Shown: positions 1-10,530, counted from the first letter of the stretch. The stretch: 64,000 bases of DNA from Aricia agestis (GCF_905147365.1 NC_056408.1:434001-498000); one strand, 5' to 3'. Numbers and translations are program-made. The notes: a model not told the origin generated them from the sequence alone.

Positions 1-1597
1 TTTGTATAATGTAAGTGCTTAGTATTCCTAATGCACATAAAAATGGTATTTTTTTAAATATAGTACTAGGTATTTACAGTTTTAAGCAATTTTTTAAAAT
101 TACGATGTTAAAGTACTAAGAGAAGATAATAATTTTTAGTTTTTTATGCAAAAATTCAGATTTTTAAATAAATTTTTAGCTTAGGAACGAAGTTCAAATG
201 AAAAACGCATCCTATTTGATTATTAAAATATAATTTTCATAATTAAATTATTATGCTGTGTCATTTGTATGCACTACTTCTTTTATGTTCCAGAACACAA
301 AACTAATTAAAGTGCAGTAATGCACCTTTTTTACTGCGTTTTAATATGTAATTCTCTTTTTTTTCTGTGCAGTAAAGTGGCCCCAAAAATATTAATGCCT
401 GTAATAAATTATTCATGGGGTTTTCAGGGCATTCATTACGTCTAGGATTAAGTTTACGTTATACCCTTTGAGATAAAATCAACAAAGAACAAAACAAATA
501 CATTTTAATATATTTTTTTACGTTTTTAAACTTTAAATGCGTTTTTCTCCGAACCATGATTTTGCACTTACTGCGCTTTAGTATCTGCACGGCAGAATTG
601 TGATCATAATAATATACTCAACTCAAATTTCCTGATAATTGCGATTCATTAATAAATATGCTTATGTAAATATTGGTGAATAAGTAATTAAAATTATAAA
701 AAAACATTATTTCAGTAACAAAAGAGTCATCGAAAATACTGAGAAATAATTATGGAGTTTGTTGAAAAGCAACGAAGGCACAAACGTAATAAGAATAATG
801 AAATCGTTTAGGAGTTGATTTGTCTCATTACTTTGATATAAAGGGTCCGTCTGTCTGTATGTAAGCGCTTGACACATTTCCTGGACAGCCCTCGGCCCCT
901 CGACTATTACTGTGTACTTTGCCGAATAAGAAATTAGGTAATAAAGTATAATTATTTCATTGTAGTCCATAAACGCTTTGCAGTATTCAACTTTTACAAA
1001 ACGTGGCTTAGAAGGATATTATATTAATCAAAAAGGTAAAGGCTATATTTTCATTTTCCCATAAAATTTGAACAAACCTTGTAAATTATTTATTTCTTTA
1101 TCTGGCTATATATGTAAAACCCAAATTCTTTGATTTTAAATCATTTTCCAGATCCTAAAGCCTCAATTTGTGCAAAATAATGGTCAAATGTTAGTTTAAT
1201 AATTATGTCATTTATGTGTAAAATAATAATGTTTTTAATAAATAAGCCTTTGAGATATTACTTAATAACTTTAGGATCTAGAAATAACTCAATAAAGTGT
1301 AAAGTACTATTCAGAGGAGCTTTAGTCTTAATTTTACAGGCTCTGAAACGTCTAAAATTAGTTTTCTCCTGTCTACAGAAATAGATCCAGTAATGAACCT
1401 TAATTCAGGTCGTGAAGGTAAAGAACAATATAATAAACAATATCACAAACATCTTGAATTGTATTATGAGTTTATAACCTTTTATTGTTCAATTTGTAAG
1501 GCAAACGCAAAACTTTGAAATTGCCCCGCCAAACCAAGTTAATGTTTGTTGAAATAAAATATACCTTTGGAGTTGTAACGAAAGGTATATATTTTTA
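1..1597. other. AT-rich non-coding DNA, no gene seen
   Basis: The stretch is AT-rich with homopolymer runs and no open reading frame that looks coding. The longest frame is 87 codons and has biased, low-complexity composition. No repeat ends were recognised. It may be intron of the gene whose first exon lies at 4346-4571, because that gene runs leftwards out of the window; this is inference. Confidence 0.5.
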
Positions 1598-2867
1598 GGA
1601 TGGGGAAAAAGTTTCTTCGCATTTTATATATAAAAATTCAAAAGGTTTTTTGTAAAGTTTATTTACAATTGACTAAAGTATATAGGTGCTATTTTGTTCG
1701 ATAACTTTTTGCCATCTTGTTGGTATCCCATTGCTATAAAAATTTTGGGGCTTCTGATAAAAAAACTGCGACAAGTGGTTTTGGCAGTCCTCTTGTGACG
1801 TCAACTTGACACTGCCTAAGGAATTCTGCAGCGACCGAAACAGGTGCAAGGTCAGGACTATACGGCGGATGCATTAACAGCTCCCAGCCAAACTCCCGTA
1901 ATTTTTGCTGAGTGGCTGAAGATGTGTCAGGTCTAGTGTTATCATGGTGAAAAACCACACCTCTTCTGTTGATTTATTCCGGCCTCTTTCTCTCAACTTC
2001 TTGCTTTAATCTCATCAGTTGTTCGCAGTAGGTACAGTTCAGAATCTAGCTAGCTAATAGCTCATAATGAATAATGCCCTTCCAATCCCATCACACACAC
2101 ACCATCACCTTGTTGTGAGTTAACCCGGGTTTCGCCACAGTCTGTGAAGCCTGACCGGCCTTTGACCACGATCTTTTTCACATGTTCTTGTCGTACGTGA
2201 TCCACTTTTCATCACCAGTTATCAGCTTCTTTAAAAATGGTTCGGTTTCATTACGTCGTAATAAAGAATCATAACGAGTACACCGGTTTATTAAGTTTCT
2301 TTCAGTGAGCTCGTGAGGCAACCAAATATAGAGCTTTTTTGTGTACCCAGCTTTTTTCAAATGCGCCAAAACCGTTTTGTGGTCAATCCCTAGTTCTTCA
2401 GCTACATCTTAACTACTAATATGCCGATCTTCCTTCACTTTTTCAAAAATAGCATCAGTTTTGTCCGCAACAGGACGATCAGAGCGAAGTGCATCTTTGA
2501 TATCAAAATTTCCGGATTGAAAACGCTTAAACCAAATTTGCGCTACTCTCACAGATATTGTATTATATCACAATTTTTTTCCCGGCTTGTGTTGCATTTT
2601 CACCTTTTTTGTCATAACATTTTAAAATGTATCGAATTTCTTTATTAGAATCACTCATTTTAACAATACGAAAAACAAATAGAAACCTCACATTTACCTA
2701 ATTTGAATTTGGAATTGTATTTTGTAAAATTACAACTTTTTATTGATATATCAAAATCAACCACACACAATTCAATAATTGTGTGTGGCTGACAAATGTT
2801 TAGCCCAAGATAATATTTTATGACAAGTTCATACATACTATAATGCGAAAAGACTTTTTCCCCAACC
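1598..2867 (-). mobile_element. mariner-family DNA transposon, inactive copy
   Basis: The element is 1270 bp, the usual mariner size, with imperfect terminal inverted repeats. The left end reads GGATGGGGAAAAAGTTTCTT and the right end, read inwards, GGTTGGGGAAAAAGTCTTTT. Both ends are flanked by TA, the mariner target duplication. It encodes a decayed transposase on the minus strand. The few end mismatches and several stops say it is an old insertion. Confidence 0.88.
1673..2658 (-). pseudogene. mariner transposase pseudogene (DD34D)
   Basis: Reading from ATG at 2658, the frames give a mariner transposase in pieces. The N-terminal DNA-binding part starts MSDSNKEIRYILKCYDKKG and is cut by two in-frame stops. 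The next open piece (2178-2369) holds the mariner landmark WLPHEL (WVPHEL in most relatives) and the first catalytic Asp in TGDEKWITYD. The piece at 1734-1958 holds the second Asp in HHDNTRP and the landmark YSPDLAP. Straight after LAP a small deletion and frameshift removes the stretch that should carry the third catalytic Asp (SDYHL in relatives). The frame then resumes as FRSLQNSLGSV and runs to a stop at 1673-1675. The protein cannot be catalytic. The family assignment is from these motifs; the subfamily is uncertain, perhaps mori-like. Confidence 0.85.
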
Positions 2868-3085
2868 TATTATATCCTCGCAATATGTAATTTGGTGTTG
2901 TGAGAATATTAAGTAACAATTTTTACTTACTCAATAATCAATTTAAATTTTTTAAAATTGACTATCTACATATTTTCTCTATAATTATTATTATTGGACA
3001 TTTTAATTAAACCTTATATAAAAACCTCTTTATTATTTGTTATTATCACTGAAAGTATTGAAACATCTCTCCTTCAACGGCTGAA
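2868..3085. other. AT-rich spacer
   Basis: AT-rich sequence between the mariner copy and the GC-rich block. No coding or repeat signal was recognised. Confidence 0.4.
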
Positions 3086-3089
3086 AGAT

Positions 3090-4060
3090 CGTTCACTTCA
3101 CAACTCCGCCGCGCGCCGTAACGGCGTGAAACCTCAAACCTACAACCTTTTCATAGCGGCGAGGGCGGGCGGCGGGCGGGGCGCGGGGGGAGGTCAAGGG
3201 TCCTTTATCATCGACAGCCCTCGAGATCATCCCCGATCCGTCGATAGAATACCTAAGACGGTGTTTTATATTCAAAAAACATAAAAAGAGGCGAGACGCT
3301 GTAAAATATACACGCGAGAGGAGAACGAAAGTTACGTAATCCGAGCGCCGTCTTCGGAGGCTTAATGTGGAAGTTTTTGCACCTGCAAGTTAACACCAGT
3401 TATCAAATACTGCACAGTTTCGTATCTGCCGCCTGCAGCCTGGAAGTATTCAATTTGAGTATCCCCCGGATAGCGCGGAATCCAGCTTAACCCCCGAACT
3501 CGCGCGCACAATGAGCGGCAATTAGCGAGCCGGCGATTTCACAAAACTCCAGTTAATTCGTCTTTTGTTGGAATTTCATCGATCTCCCGCTCTTCCGGGC
3601 GATCGTCGGCGGATATACGTCGATAACAAATTTGTGATCCAATTTAAGGGGCCCATTTTTAATATCCGGGCGCGGGCCGCGGGGTCGACGCCCTTCCCTT
3701 CGCACGGCCCTGCTCAATTGGATAAAGCCCTGGCCGAGCTGTCAATACTCCTCGTTGAACCATTACGAGTAATGGCCGCGACAATAGACCATTACAATTC
3801 GTCTCGTCGTTTTGCTTAGCGATCGGATTCGCCGCGTCTCCTTTGCTGATCAAAACTAGCCGCTATTCCGTTCCCCGGAGGATCTAGTTTCGGCCGAAGC
3901 CCGGTAATGTCCCAATTGGGTTTATCACAGGATATCGTAAAGTGGTCGCGCGATGTCGCTAGCCGCCGCGGCCGCAGACCGACATCAATGAGACCTGTCG
4001 CCCTCGTCACGGCCGTCATCCCTGACCAAAACCAACACACTCAGCTAATTAATATGGAAA
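3090..4060. promoter_or_regulatory. GC-rich block, candidate conserved non-coding DNA
   Basis: About 1 kb of GC-rich, high-complexity DNA stands out from AT-rich surroundings. It has no credible ORF: the frames of 60-84 codons on both strands lack domain-like sequence and splice context. It contains homeodomain-type TAAT cores, for example GCAATTAGCGAG near 3520 and CAGCTAATTAATATGG near 4043, and many CpG sites. It sits just downstream of the exon at 4346-4571 on that gene's strand, so it would lie in its first intron. A regulatory role is inference from composition and place only. Confidence 0.35.
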
Positions 4061-4345
4061 CCGAATCATAACTGCGGGCTAATTACTTGTGGCTATGTAA
4101 CAGACTGATATAATGAGTTATGAGAGCCCCATTTCATATAATTACATCAAATATCAATGAAAAAAAGCCGATTGCGGAAAAGCCGATTGCGATATGAATT
4201 CCGGATATGTTATTCCTACATTTCTATGGCTTAAAGCATTTTTTTATAACGGTACCGCCCATGAACGCCCAACAATCGAGCAGTCGCAGTTGAAAGCTCT
4301 TGATTTTCCCATCGCATACAATGGACCCTAAGCCACCTCACTCAC

Positions 4346-4571
4346 CTGATGGGCAGACGCAGTCAACGGCATCCCTCGCTCGGCGGCTCAGCACTGCAAC
4401 AGGCTCGTCCACCTGGAGCGCCCGCACCAGGTCCTGCAGAAGCGCCTGTTGGTCCTCCAGCACCTGCACGCGCCACTCCAGCCGCAGCTGGCGCAGCGCC
4501 AGCAGCCCGGTGGCGGCCAGCAGCACCGCGCACACACACCACACACCGTACCGCCCGTCACTCGCGCCCAT
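4346..4571 (-). CDS. First coding exon of a type II membrane protein, possibly transmembrane (MACIT-type) collagen
   Basis: The exon encodes 75 residues plus one base. The chosen ATG at 4571 has a good Kozak context (CAACCATGG). The protein starts MGASDGRYG, then has one hydrophobic segment (about residues 9-28), then a heptad-like coiled coil (RLEWRVQVLEDQQALLQDLV), then a furin-like site RRAR and CVCPSG. The exon ends in a perfect donor, CAG|GTGAGT, at 4346/4345 in phase 1, which would split a glycine codon. Short inside tail, single helix, coiled coil, furin site and Cys-x-Cys-Pro just before a glycine codon is the layout of membrane collagens such as types XIII, XXIII and XXV. No Gly-X-Y repeat is visible because later exons lie off the left edge. 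An in-frame ATG at 4688 would add 39 residues at the N-terminus. The exon is well supported; the collagen name is inference. Confidence 0.58.
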
Positions 4572-4730
4572 GGTTGCGTCGCGCGGGTCCAGCCAGCCTG
4601 GAGGCCGAGGTTCGAGTGAGCGCGGTCCCTCGGGAAAGGAAGCGCTAATGCCCTTCGCCTGGTCGCTGATAGACGTGTTACAATACATCGGATGTTTACA
4701 CTTTACACGTCATGTACGCTCCCCTTGATC
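4572..4730 (-). promoter_or_regulatory. Probable 5' UTR and promoter of the membrane-protein gene
   Basis: GC-rich sequence continues upstream of the ATG at 4571 to about 4690 and then becomes AT-rich. No TATA box is obvious. On the minus strand the sequence contains CTATCAGCG near 4665, which resembles an arthropod initiator. The frame stays open through it, so part may be coding if the upstream ATG at 4688 is used. Confidence 0.3.
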
Positions 4731-5276
4731 ATCCACAGCGTATCCTTGATGGAATATTAACACTAGATACCGACCACTTGTGAGCCCCCGCCTATAATTC
4801 GTCACACAGAATTTCAAAATTAAAATTCAAAGTATGTTAAAATTTTATTTTGTGGAAATTCATCGGCCGGCAAATTCATAGCATCTGATCGAAACACTCA
4901 TACTGACTAGGACTTAGAATTTTGAATTGTATATTCGTTACGAACGTCGGCACCCTAAAACATTAAAAAAGAACCCCCCCCCCCCCCCCCCCCCCGCATA
5001 ACTTTGTACATTCCGTGATTAGACAAAACGTAATGTTAATATGAAAACCGTGAATAAAAACAATAAGGTTCATTAAAAACAACCCCATAATCGGCTTGAA
5101 TACATTACGAAATTATTGGCGTCGGAACGACAATGATTTTTGCTGTAAGTCCCTCCCTCCAGCGAAAGTGAGAAGTCTCCCCCCTTCCAGTGAGAAGTAA
5201 CAAAAGCATTTGCATTTAAATTGCATACGAAGCGAGTCGGCGAACAATTAACGGTGCTCCTGTTTTATCAAGACTA
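4730..5276. other. Spacer with a 22-base C run
   Basis: Mostly AT-rich DNA between the exon and the LINE tail. It holds an uninterrupted run of 22 C at 4974-4995. No gene was recognised. Confidence 0.5.
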
Positions 5277-5277
5277 T

Positions 5278-5308
<31 letters not shown>

Positions 5309-5416
5309 CAGTTAATTAAAACGGGTGACCCCAATTACATTAATTAACCTAAAACTTACACAATAATAATATACATTGATAGTAATTAAAAACTAATAAT
5401 AATAATAACAACTTAA

Positions 5417-8365
5417 CTAATAGACAACGGTAGAAGCTCTTTCATACTTTCCCTCACAGAATTTCACACATACTTTCCTTATTTCCGTCCACTTATCAGC
5501 AAAAATGTCACACTCGGGGTTGGCAGACAGGAGAGCGTTTAGCACGTCTAACCCACGACACAGTGGGGACTCGGCTCTCGCGACAGAATTACATATAGGT
5601 AAGGCAAATAGTTTGGGCCGACGGCAAGAGCGGTGCCTGCGATAATTGTCGGGCACGAACAAACGACAAACGAGGGTGTGAAGTTCCGAACAGTCTATAA
5701 TTCCACGAAGAGCTTTTAAAATTATTAGAACGAGGTCCACACCCCTCCTGACCTCTAGTGAGTGATATCCTAGGGTACCTAAAAGGAAGTTAGTGGGGTA
5801 CATATAAGGATAATATCCATTAACTCTTTTGTACAGAAATCTGAGAAAAGTTTTCTGTACTTTTTCAAGCATCAGTGTTGATGCGCTTGTATGAGGGCTC
5901 CAAACACAAGCATCCGTTTCTAATTTACTGCGTACTAATGTGTTATACAGTAACTTAATTACTTTGGGATTTTTAAAGTCCCTAACATTTCGGAGAACAA
6001 ATCCTAAGCGTTTATAACTATCTTTAGCAATAGCAGCAATATGGTCTTTAAATGTAAGGGTTTTATCGAAGTATACCCCTAAGTCTTTTGTGTTGTGGAC
6101 TCGAGTCAAGGGATGTCCATCTATTGTGTAATTAAATACAAGAGGTCGTAACTTCCTTCCATATGTCATTACAGTACATTTGCTCATATTGAACAGCAGA
6201 TTGTTCAAAATACTCCATCGGTGGAGAGCATCCAGATCCTTTTGGAGAAGTAAACAATCGTGCAAAGATTTTATTACCATGATGATCTTCAGATCGTCGG
6301 CATATAATAAGAATTTGGCATACTTTATTATTGCTGGAAGATCATTTATGAAGATCAGGAATAAAAGAGGGCCTAATACTGATCCCTGACTGACACCAGA
6401 GCGTGTGCTGTAAGTAGTGCTCTCAAAGCAGCCGTATCTTACAAACTGTATTCGGTCTCGCAGATAACTCGCGAAGAATCTGACAAAGGCAGATGAAAAC
6501 CCAAGAGATCTCAACTTATTAAGAAGAATATCATTATCGACTCTGTCAAATGCTTTACAGAAATCAAAATACAAAACGTCGACTTGATAGCCGGAGTCGA
6601 TGGCCTCAGAAATTATATCAATGTGTAACAAGAGATTTGTGCTGACGGAACGACCCGGTCTAAAACCATGCTGAGCATCCGATAGCAATTCGCGAATCCT
6701 TTCCATCAATATACTATGAAGCGCCAGCTCAAACACCTTTGCAACAGTGGGCATGACTGCTATAGGACGGTAATTTTCAACAGATTGTGTGTTACTTGAC
6801 TTGGGGATTGGAATCACTCTCGACAGCTTCCATTGCCTCGGATATATTCCAGAGCTGAGCGATCTGTTAAAAAGGTGACATAAAGGAACGACCAAAAGAC
6901 TTTTGCACGCTTTCAAAACGTATGGAGGTACGCTGTCAGGACCAATAGAGCTTTGTGCCTTGAGCCTATTAATCGCCCTTTCAACATTAGAAGGAGTCAA
7001 AGAAGGAAGAGGAATATCGAAACCCACACCTTCTTCACACAAGCAATCTGGGTCCAATTTTGGTACTTGAGGCAGAAAAACACTCGAAAAGTACTGGGCA
7101 AATGCTTCAGCACTTTTCGTTCCGGAGTAGTAGGCGCCCTGAAATGACACTGTTGGTTCAAAACCTCCTTTTGATTTAAGGTTAGTTATGTGCTGCCAGA
7201 ACTGCTTGGGATTTTTGAACAATCTGCCCTCAATAGAAGAGCAGTGTGAGTTATACGCGGCTTGAATATCGATTTTTAGTTGTGATCGCAAGGATCTAAA
7301 GTCAGAGTAGGTGAGCTCACAGCGTGTACGTTTCCATTTAGCGTGCAGACGATTTTTCAAGCGAATACTATTTACTATTGCTGCGGTAAACCAAACTGGA
7401 TATCGTCTATTGCCTGAGACTCGCCTCTTTTTCTTAGGAACTGATGCATCAAAAGAGTTGTACAATAAGCTATAGAGTTTTTCAGTAGCCAAACTAACGT
7501 CCGTGTAATCTAGGACCTCGTGCCATGGAGTGGAATTCAAGGAATGATATAGCTGGAGAAAATCAGCTCTACTAAAATTGTAATCCCGAAGTCCATCAAT
7601 GTTGCTAGGCTCTATGGTCTCTCTAGATTTACTTGACAAAGTATTAACTAAAATATCAAGGGGTGGGTGGTAGAGGTCGATCGGAACCAGTTCCATACCT
7701 GGGACGTAGTCACAACCTGCATCAATACCCCTCTGCACCAACACCACATCTAACTTGCTCCCACGCATGTTCATCACATCATTCACGTCAAATAAATTAC
7801 AAAAACTTAGGAAATAACAGTAATAATTTTTTATAGAGACAGAGGCACTATTTAAATTTAGATCACCTAAAATTATAACATGTCCTTTTATATTCAGTAT
7901 AAATCCTTCAACGTTACAAAACCATGTCATATAATCGTCGTCAGTCGCAGATGGCTTCATGTAAACTACACATATATGCACCGAGGTGCCATGATAGAGG
8001 AAGGAAACCCACAGGTCTTCACCATGGTTCGTTTCAAGTTGATGACATCTTGTTAGTGTGATTCCGGAACGCGCCGCTAAAAGAACTCCACCACCCAACG
8101 ACATTCTATCCCTACGAAGTGCGCACCAGCCGTCAGGACAGATCTCAGAGTCGTCAATTGACTTATCCAGGTAAGTTTCTGTTGCGGCAACTATATCATG
8201 TTCCGTCAGCAACAAATTAGACCGCCATGTTGATAGTTTGGTTTTGATACCTCTAACATTTTGGTACACGATATGCAGATTCACTTTATTGGTGTTGGGA
8301 AAAACAGTAAGCTTGTTGCGAGTAGTAGTAGTTACTTCTTTGGTCCTAAAAAATTTCTTCGCCAT
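5417..8365 (-). CDS. LINE ORF2: endonuclease-reverse transcriptase
   Basis: A 982-residue protein that nicks chromosomal DNA and copies the element's RNA into the nick. The N-terminal apurinic-type endonuclease starts near residue 25. Its motifs include QNVRGIKTKL, the catalytic Glu in ATETYLD, VIILGDLNLNSAS and the late DLYHPPLDI that stands for the usual SDHxP. The reverse transcriptase follows: GPDSVPPYVLK, NYRPIAVMPTVAKVFE, QHGFRPGRS, the catalytic Asp in LYFDFCKAFDRVD, SQGSVLGPLLFLIFINDLP and the active-site box LLYADDLKII. The length is normal for the CR1 group and there is no stop or frameshift. Its start codon lies inside the end of ORF1, with a 34-base overlap, so ORF2 is probably translated by re-initiation or readthrough. 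Confidence 0.92.
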   Translation of the reverse strand: MAKKFFRTKEVTTTTRNKLTVFPNTNKVNLHIVYQNVRGIKTKLSTWRSNLLLTEHDIVAATETYLDKSIDDSEICPDGWCALRRDRMSLGGGVLLAARSGITLTRCHQLETNHGEDLWVSFLYHGTSVHICVVYMKPSATDDDYMTWFCNVEGFILNIKGHVIILGDLNLNSASVSIKNYYCYFLSFCNLFDVNDVMNMRGSKLDVVLVQRGIDAGCDYVPGMELVPIDLYHPPLDILVNTLSSKSRETIEPSNIDGLRDYNFSRADFLQLYHSLNSTPWHEVLDYTDVSLATEKLYSLLYNSFDASVPKKKRRVSGNRRYPVWFTAAIVNSIRLKNRLHAKWKRTRCELTYSDFRSLRSQLKIDIQAAYNSHCSSIEGRLFKNPKQFWQHITNLKSKGGFEPTVSFQGAYYSGTKSAEAFAQYFSSVFLPQVPKLDPDCLCEEGVGFDIPLPSLTPSNVERAINRLKAQSSIGPDSVPPYVLKACKSLLVVPLCHLFNRSLSSGIYPRQWKLSRVIPIPKSSNTQSVENYRPIAVMPTVAKVFELALHSILMERIRELLSDAQHGFRPGRSVSTNLLLHIDIISEAIDSGYQVDVLYFDFCKAFDRVDNDILLNKLRSLGFSSAFVRFFASYLRDRIQFVRYGCFESTTYSTRSGVSQGSVLGPLLFLIFINDLPAIIKYAKFLLYADDLKIIMVIKSLHDCLLLQKDLDALHRWSILNNLLFNMSKCTVMTYGRKLRPLVFNYTIDGHPLTRVHNTKDLGVYFDKTLTFKDHIAAIAKDSYKRLGFVLRNVRDFKNPKVIKLLYNTLVRSKLETDACVWSPHTSASTLMLEKVQKTFLRFLYKRVNGYYPYMYPTNFLLGTLGYHSLEVRRGVDLVLIILKALRGIIDCSELHTLVCRLFVPDNYRRHRSCRRPKLFALPICNSVARAESPLCRGLDVLNALLSANPECDIFADKWTEIRKVCVKFCEGKYERASTVVY

Positions 8366-9660
8366 GGCTTGATGCAGATGTTTTCAGTCCAATTTTGAGG
8401 AGCCATTATCTTGACAGTCAATCTCGATGGTACACCTAATTTAAAAGACGCATAGTTACCTCGAGAGTTGAGAACTTCTACTGTGCATGCATCTTTTTCA
8501 TCCAGGATATTATCAAGATGTGCGCGTATTTCAGCTTCAGATGTACCTTTTTGGACGTAGAATAAGTGTAAATACTGCCACTTTTCACTAGCTCGTAGAC
8601 CAGTTGCTTCTGGTGCAGCAGTTCCACGCAGCACGGAGTTCAATGATGACCGAGACCGCTTGCGCCGAACTTCGGTCCATTCGGTACTCTCCAAAGATTT
8701 ATTGGGTTGTTCAGTTGTTTGAGGTTGAGAGGAAGTGTCATAAGAGTTTGTAACATTCTTTCCAACAACTTTAGCTTGGCCAGATAAACTTCCTGGCTCA
8801 GACTGATTTACGCCAGAAGCAGTCGATCCAGTTTTACGCCCAGATGTTGTATTGGCAGTAGGTTCAGGCCGCACACCTTTGTACGTAGCTGTTTTAGCAC
8901 GAGATGCAGTGACACGATCACCGGAATCGGATTGGATTTTCTTTCCAGGTTTCGTGCTATCAGACGACTGGTTCTTCGTGGCAGTTACTGAAAGGTACGT
9001 TGAAACTTTTGAACCTGAAGATGAAGCATTTAATAGCAAGCATGGCTCCAATCTTTTCTCGAGATTTTCAATTTTCAGATTTAGTGAATTTACCGTCTGC
9101 ATAATCTTATTATCGATAGGCTCAAAAATTCGAGAAATCATATATGGCAACCTTTGTTCCAAAATGTTGGTTAGTTCTTCTCTAATAATTTCGCGTATCA
9201 TATCATTGGGAACGCTATCCACCTGAGCTTGTACCCGACGGGATCCACGAAAAGTTGTAATGTTCTCCGAACTCACTGGCGATGCGAAAGCACCGGGGGT
9301 ACCCATAGAAGAAGACTCGCTGAGGTGCGGATTACGAGACGTCAGGCGCACAGGGGTTTCAGTGTTATCTCCTTTAGGAATCCTACAACGGCATTCCTGA
9401 CATAGCCAGTTAGAAGTGAAATCGAGAGTCAGTAGCGAACGAGCTTCACCAGCGATGCCCGCACACACAAGATCATAATACTGTCGACACTTCGAACATC
9501 TAATTTTGTCATCGCCGATATAATTATTGCATCCAGCGCAGATATAATTTGTCTGTTTTGACATTATTTTCAGTATGGAGTTTGTGGCAAAAATATATTC
9601 TTGCTGCAGCTTTGAAAAAGACGAAGGAGAAAAAAAAAAAAAACTGTCAAAACGTGTCAA
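8332..9660 (-). CDS. LINE ORF1: PHD-finger RNA-binding protein
   Basis: The open frame gives 442 residues. The first methionine is followed by a low-complexity stretch from an A-rich run, so the likelier start is the internal ATG at 9562-9564, giving MSKQTNYICAGCNNYI and about 410 residues. Near that start is a zinc-finger array of PHD type: CAGC, CSKC, a later C and WLCQEC. The middle is Ser/Thr-rich with a helical stretch (MQTVNSLNLKIENLEKRLE) that may oligomerise. The C-terminal part (WQYLHLFYVQ ... NYASFKLGVP ... NWTENICIKPWR) matches the RRM-like end of LINE ORF1 proteins. In relatives ORF1 coats the element RNA as a chaperone. It ends 34 bases inside ORF2. Confidence 0.85.
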   Translation of the reverse strand: MTRFDSFFFFSPSSFSKLQQEYIFATNSILKIMSKQTNYICAGCNNYIGDDKIRCSKCRQYYDLVCAGIAGEARSLLTLDFTSNWLCQECRCRIPKGDNTETPVRLTSRNPHLSESSSMGTPGAFASPVSSENITTFRGSRRVQAQVDSVPNDMIREIIREELTNILEQRLPYMISRIFEPIDNKIMQTVNSLNLKIENLEKRLEPCLLLNASSSGSKVSTYLSVTATKNQSSDSTKPGKKIQSDSGDRVTASRAKTATYKGVRPEPTANTTSGRKTGSTASGVNQSEPGSLSGQAKVVGKNVTNSYDTSSQPQTTEQPNKSLESTEWTEVRRKRSRSSLNSVLRGTAAPEATGLRASEKWQYLHLFYVQKGTSEAEIRAHLDNILDEKDACTVEVLNSRGNYASFKLGVPSRLTVKIMAPQNWTENICIKPWRRNFLGPKK

Positions 9661-10370
9661 CTGTCAGTTGTCAGTATCCTCAGTTGACAGCATGCGCGTG
9701 CGGTGTAAACAAAGAGTGACAGCTGTTTTTACAAATTTTGGCAACGAATAATTAGTAAAAATTCGTTAATTACTCGGTGATTGGCTAATTTTCAAAACAA
9801 TTTCTATGTGTGAGTGTTGACCTCAAGATTGTGACTGGAATTCGGTACCTTTTTGATCCAAAAATGAACTCAAATATGTGTTTCAGCTGCAACCAATTAG
9901 TGTATTCGGTTCTTCGGAGGTTGGTTGAAGTATTTATAGTAATTTATTATTTACGGTGACAATTTGCAACCACTTTCTCACAAAAATTGAAGAGCGATTT
10001 GAACACAGTGTTTACTTTAGGACACACACACACATAAGACTAATGTCCGAAGGGTGGGAATGTGCCCTTACAGACACTTTTTAAAGAAATTATCTCTGGA
10101 GCTGGAGCGAGAATTATTGCTGAGTCGTAAAAATGTTTAAGGACTTAACTTTCATAACGCTATTTAAAATGCATGTATCACAGACCACAGACAATTAATT
10201 ATATTCCAAAGCCCTTCCGCCCTGGAAGGCCTTTACCATACAGTAGATTAGTATACATTGTTAAGGTATACGCTATTCAGACATCTATTGACCCAAAGGT
10301 TGTGATATGGCACATTTCTTTTTGTGGGGTTAAAATAGGGAACGTATATAAAAATGCAAATTTTAAGTGA
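9661..10370. other. Non-coding DNA next to the LINE 5' end
   Basis: This stretch probably includes the 5' UTR of the LINE in its first part. A short plus-strand frame from ATG at 9864 to a stop near 9959 begins MNSNMCFSCNQLV, with Cys-x2-Cys spacing like the LINE ORF1 start, but it is only 31 codons. A (CA)n run is at 10022-10034. No gene is supported. Confidence 0.35.
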
Positions 10371-10379
10371 ACTAGAGGA

Positions 10380-10530
10380 TGCTGGGCCGCCTTCGCCCTC
10401 GCCCTCCGTAAATCCGCGATCGGCCGGAGTCGGATCCCCGTGTCGCGATTAGCCGATCCGATCTGCAGAATAAATTGTTCTGTTTCTTTCCGAAGCGATT
10501 TCTTATCGTGTACGTTTGCATGACTTTTAT
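10380..10530. promoter_or_regulatory. Short GC-rich block, candidate conserved non-coding DNA
   Basis: About 150 bp of GC-rich sequence with several CpG and GATC-containing words (CGCGATCGGCCGGAGTCGGA) in AT-rich surroundings. No ORF or splice site fits. Function unknown; conservation cannot be tested here. Confidence 0.2.

Larger units (their letters stand above)
5277..9664 (-). mobile_element. CR1/Daphne-like non-LTR retrotransposon, both ORFs open
   Basis: The element runs on the minus strand. It has ORF1 (8332-9660), ORF2 (5417-8365), a short 3' UTR and a 3' tail of tandem TAAA units (TTTA at 5277-5308 on the plus strand). ORF1 carries a PHD-like zinc finger and ORF2 an endonuclease plus reverse transcriptase, the layout of the Jockey-superfamily CR1 group. 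A tail of short tandem repeats instead of plain poly(A) also fits. The 5' end was not fixed: no clear target-site duplication was found. Both ORFs are uninterrupted, so the copy may be young. Confidence 0.85.

Noticed and set aside
3565..3819. Plus-strand 84-codon frame in the GC-rich block
   Set aside because: No domain, no splice context, overlapping open frames on the other strand; explained by low stop-codon frequency in GC-rich DNA.
4300..4728. Plus-strand frame of 142 codons, and 99 codons at 4349-4648
   Set aside because: Ser/Arg- or Pro/Ala-rich composition expected from the GC-rich antisense of the exon at 4346-4571, which has the better start, domain layout and splice donor.
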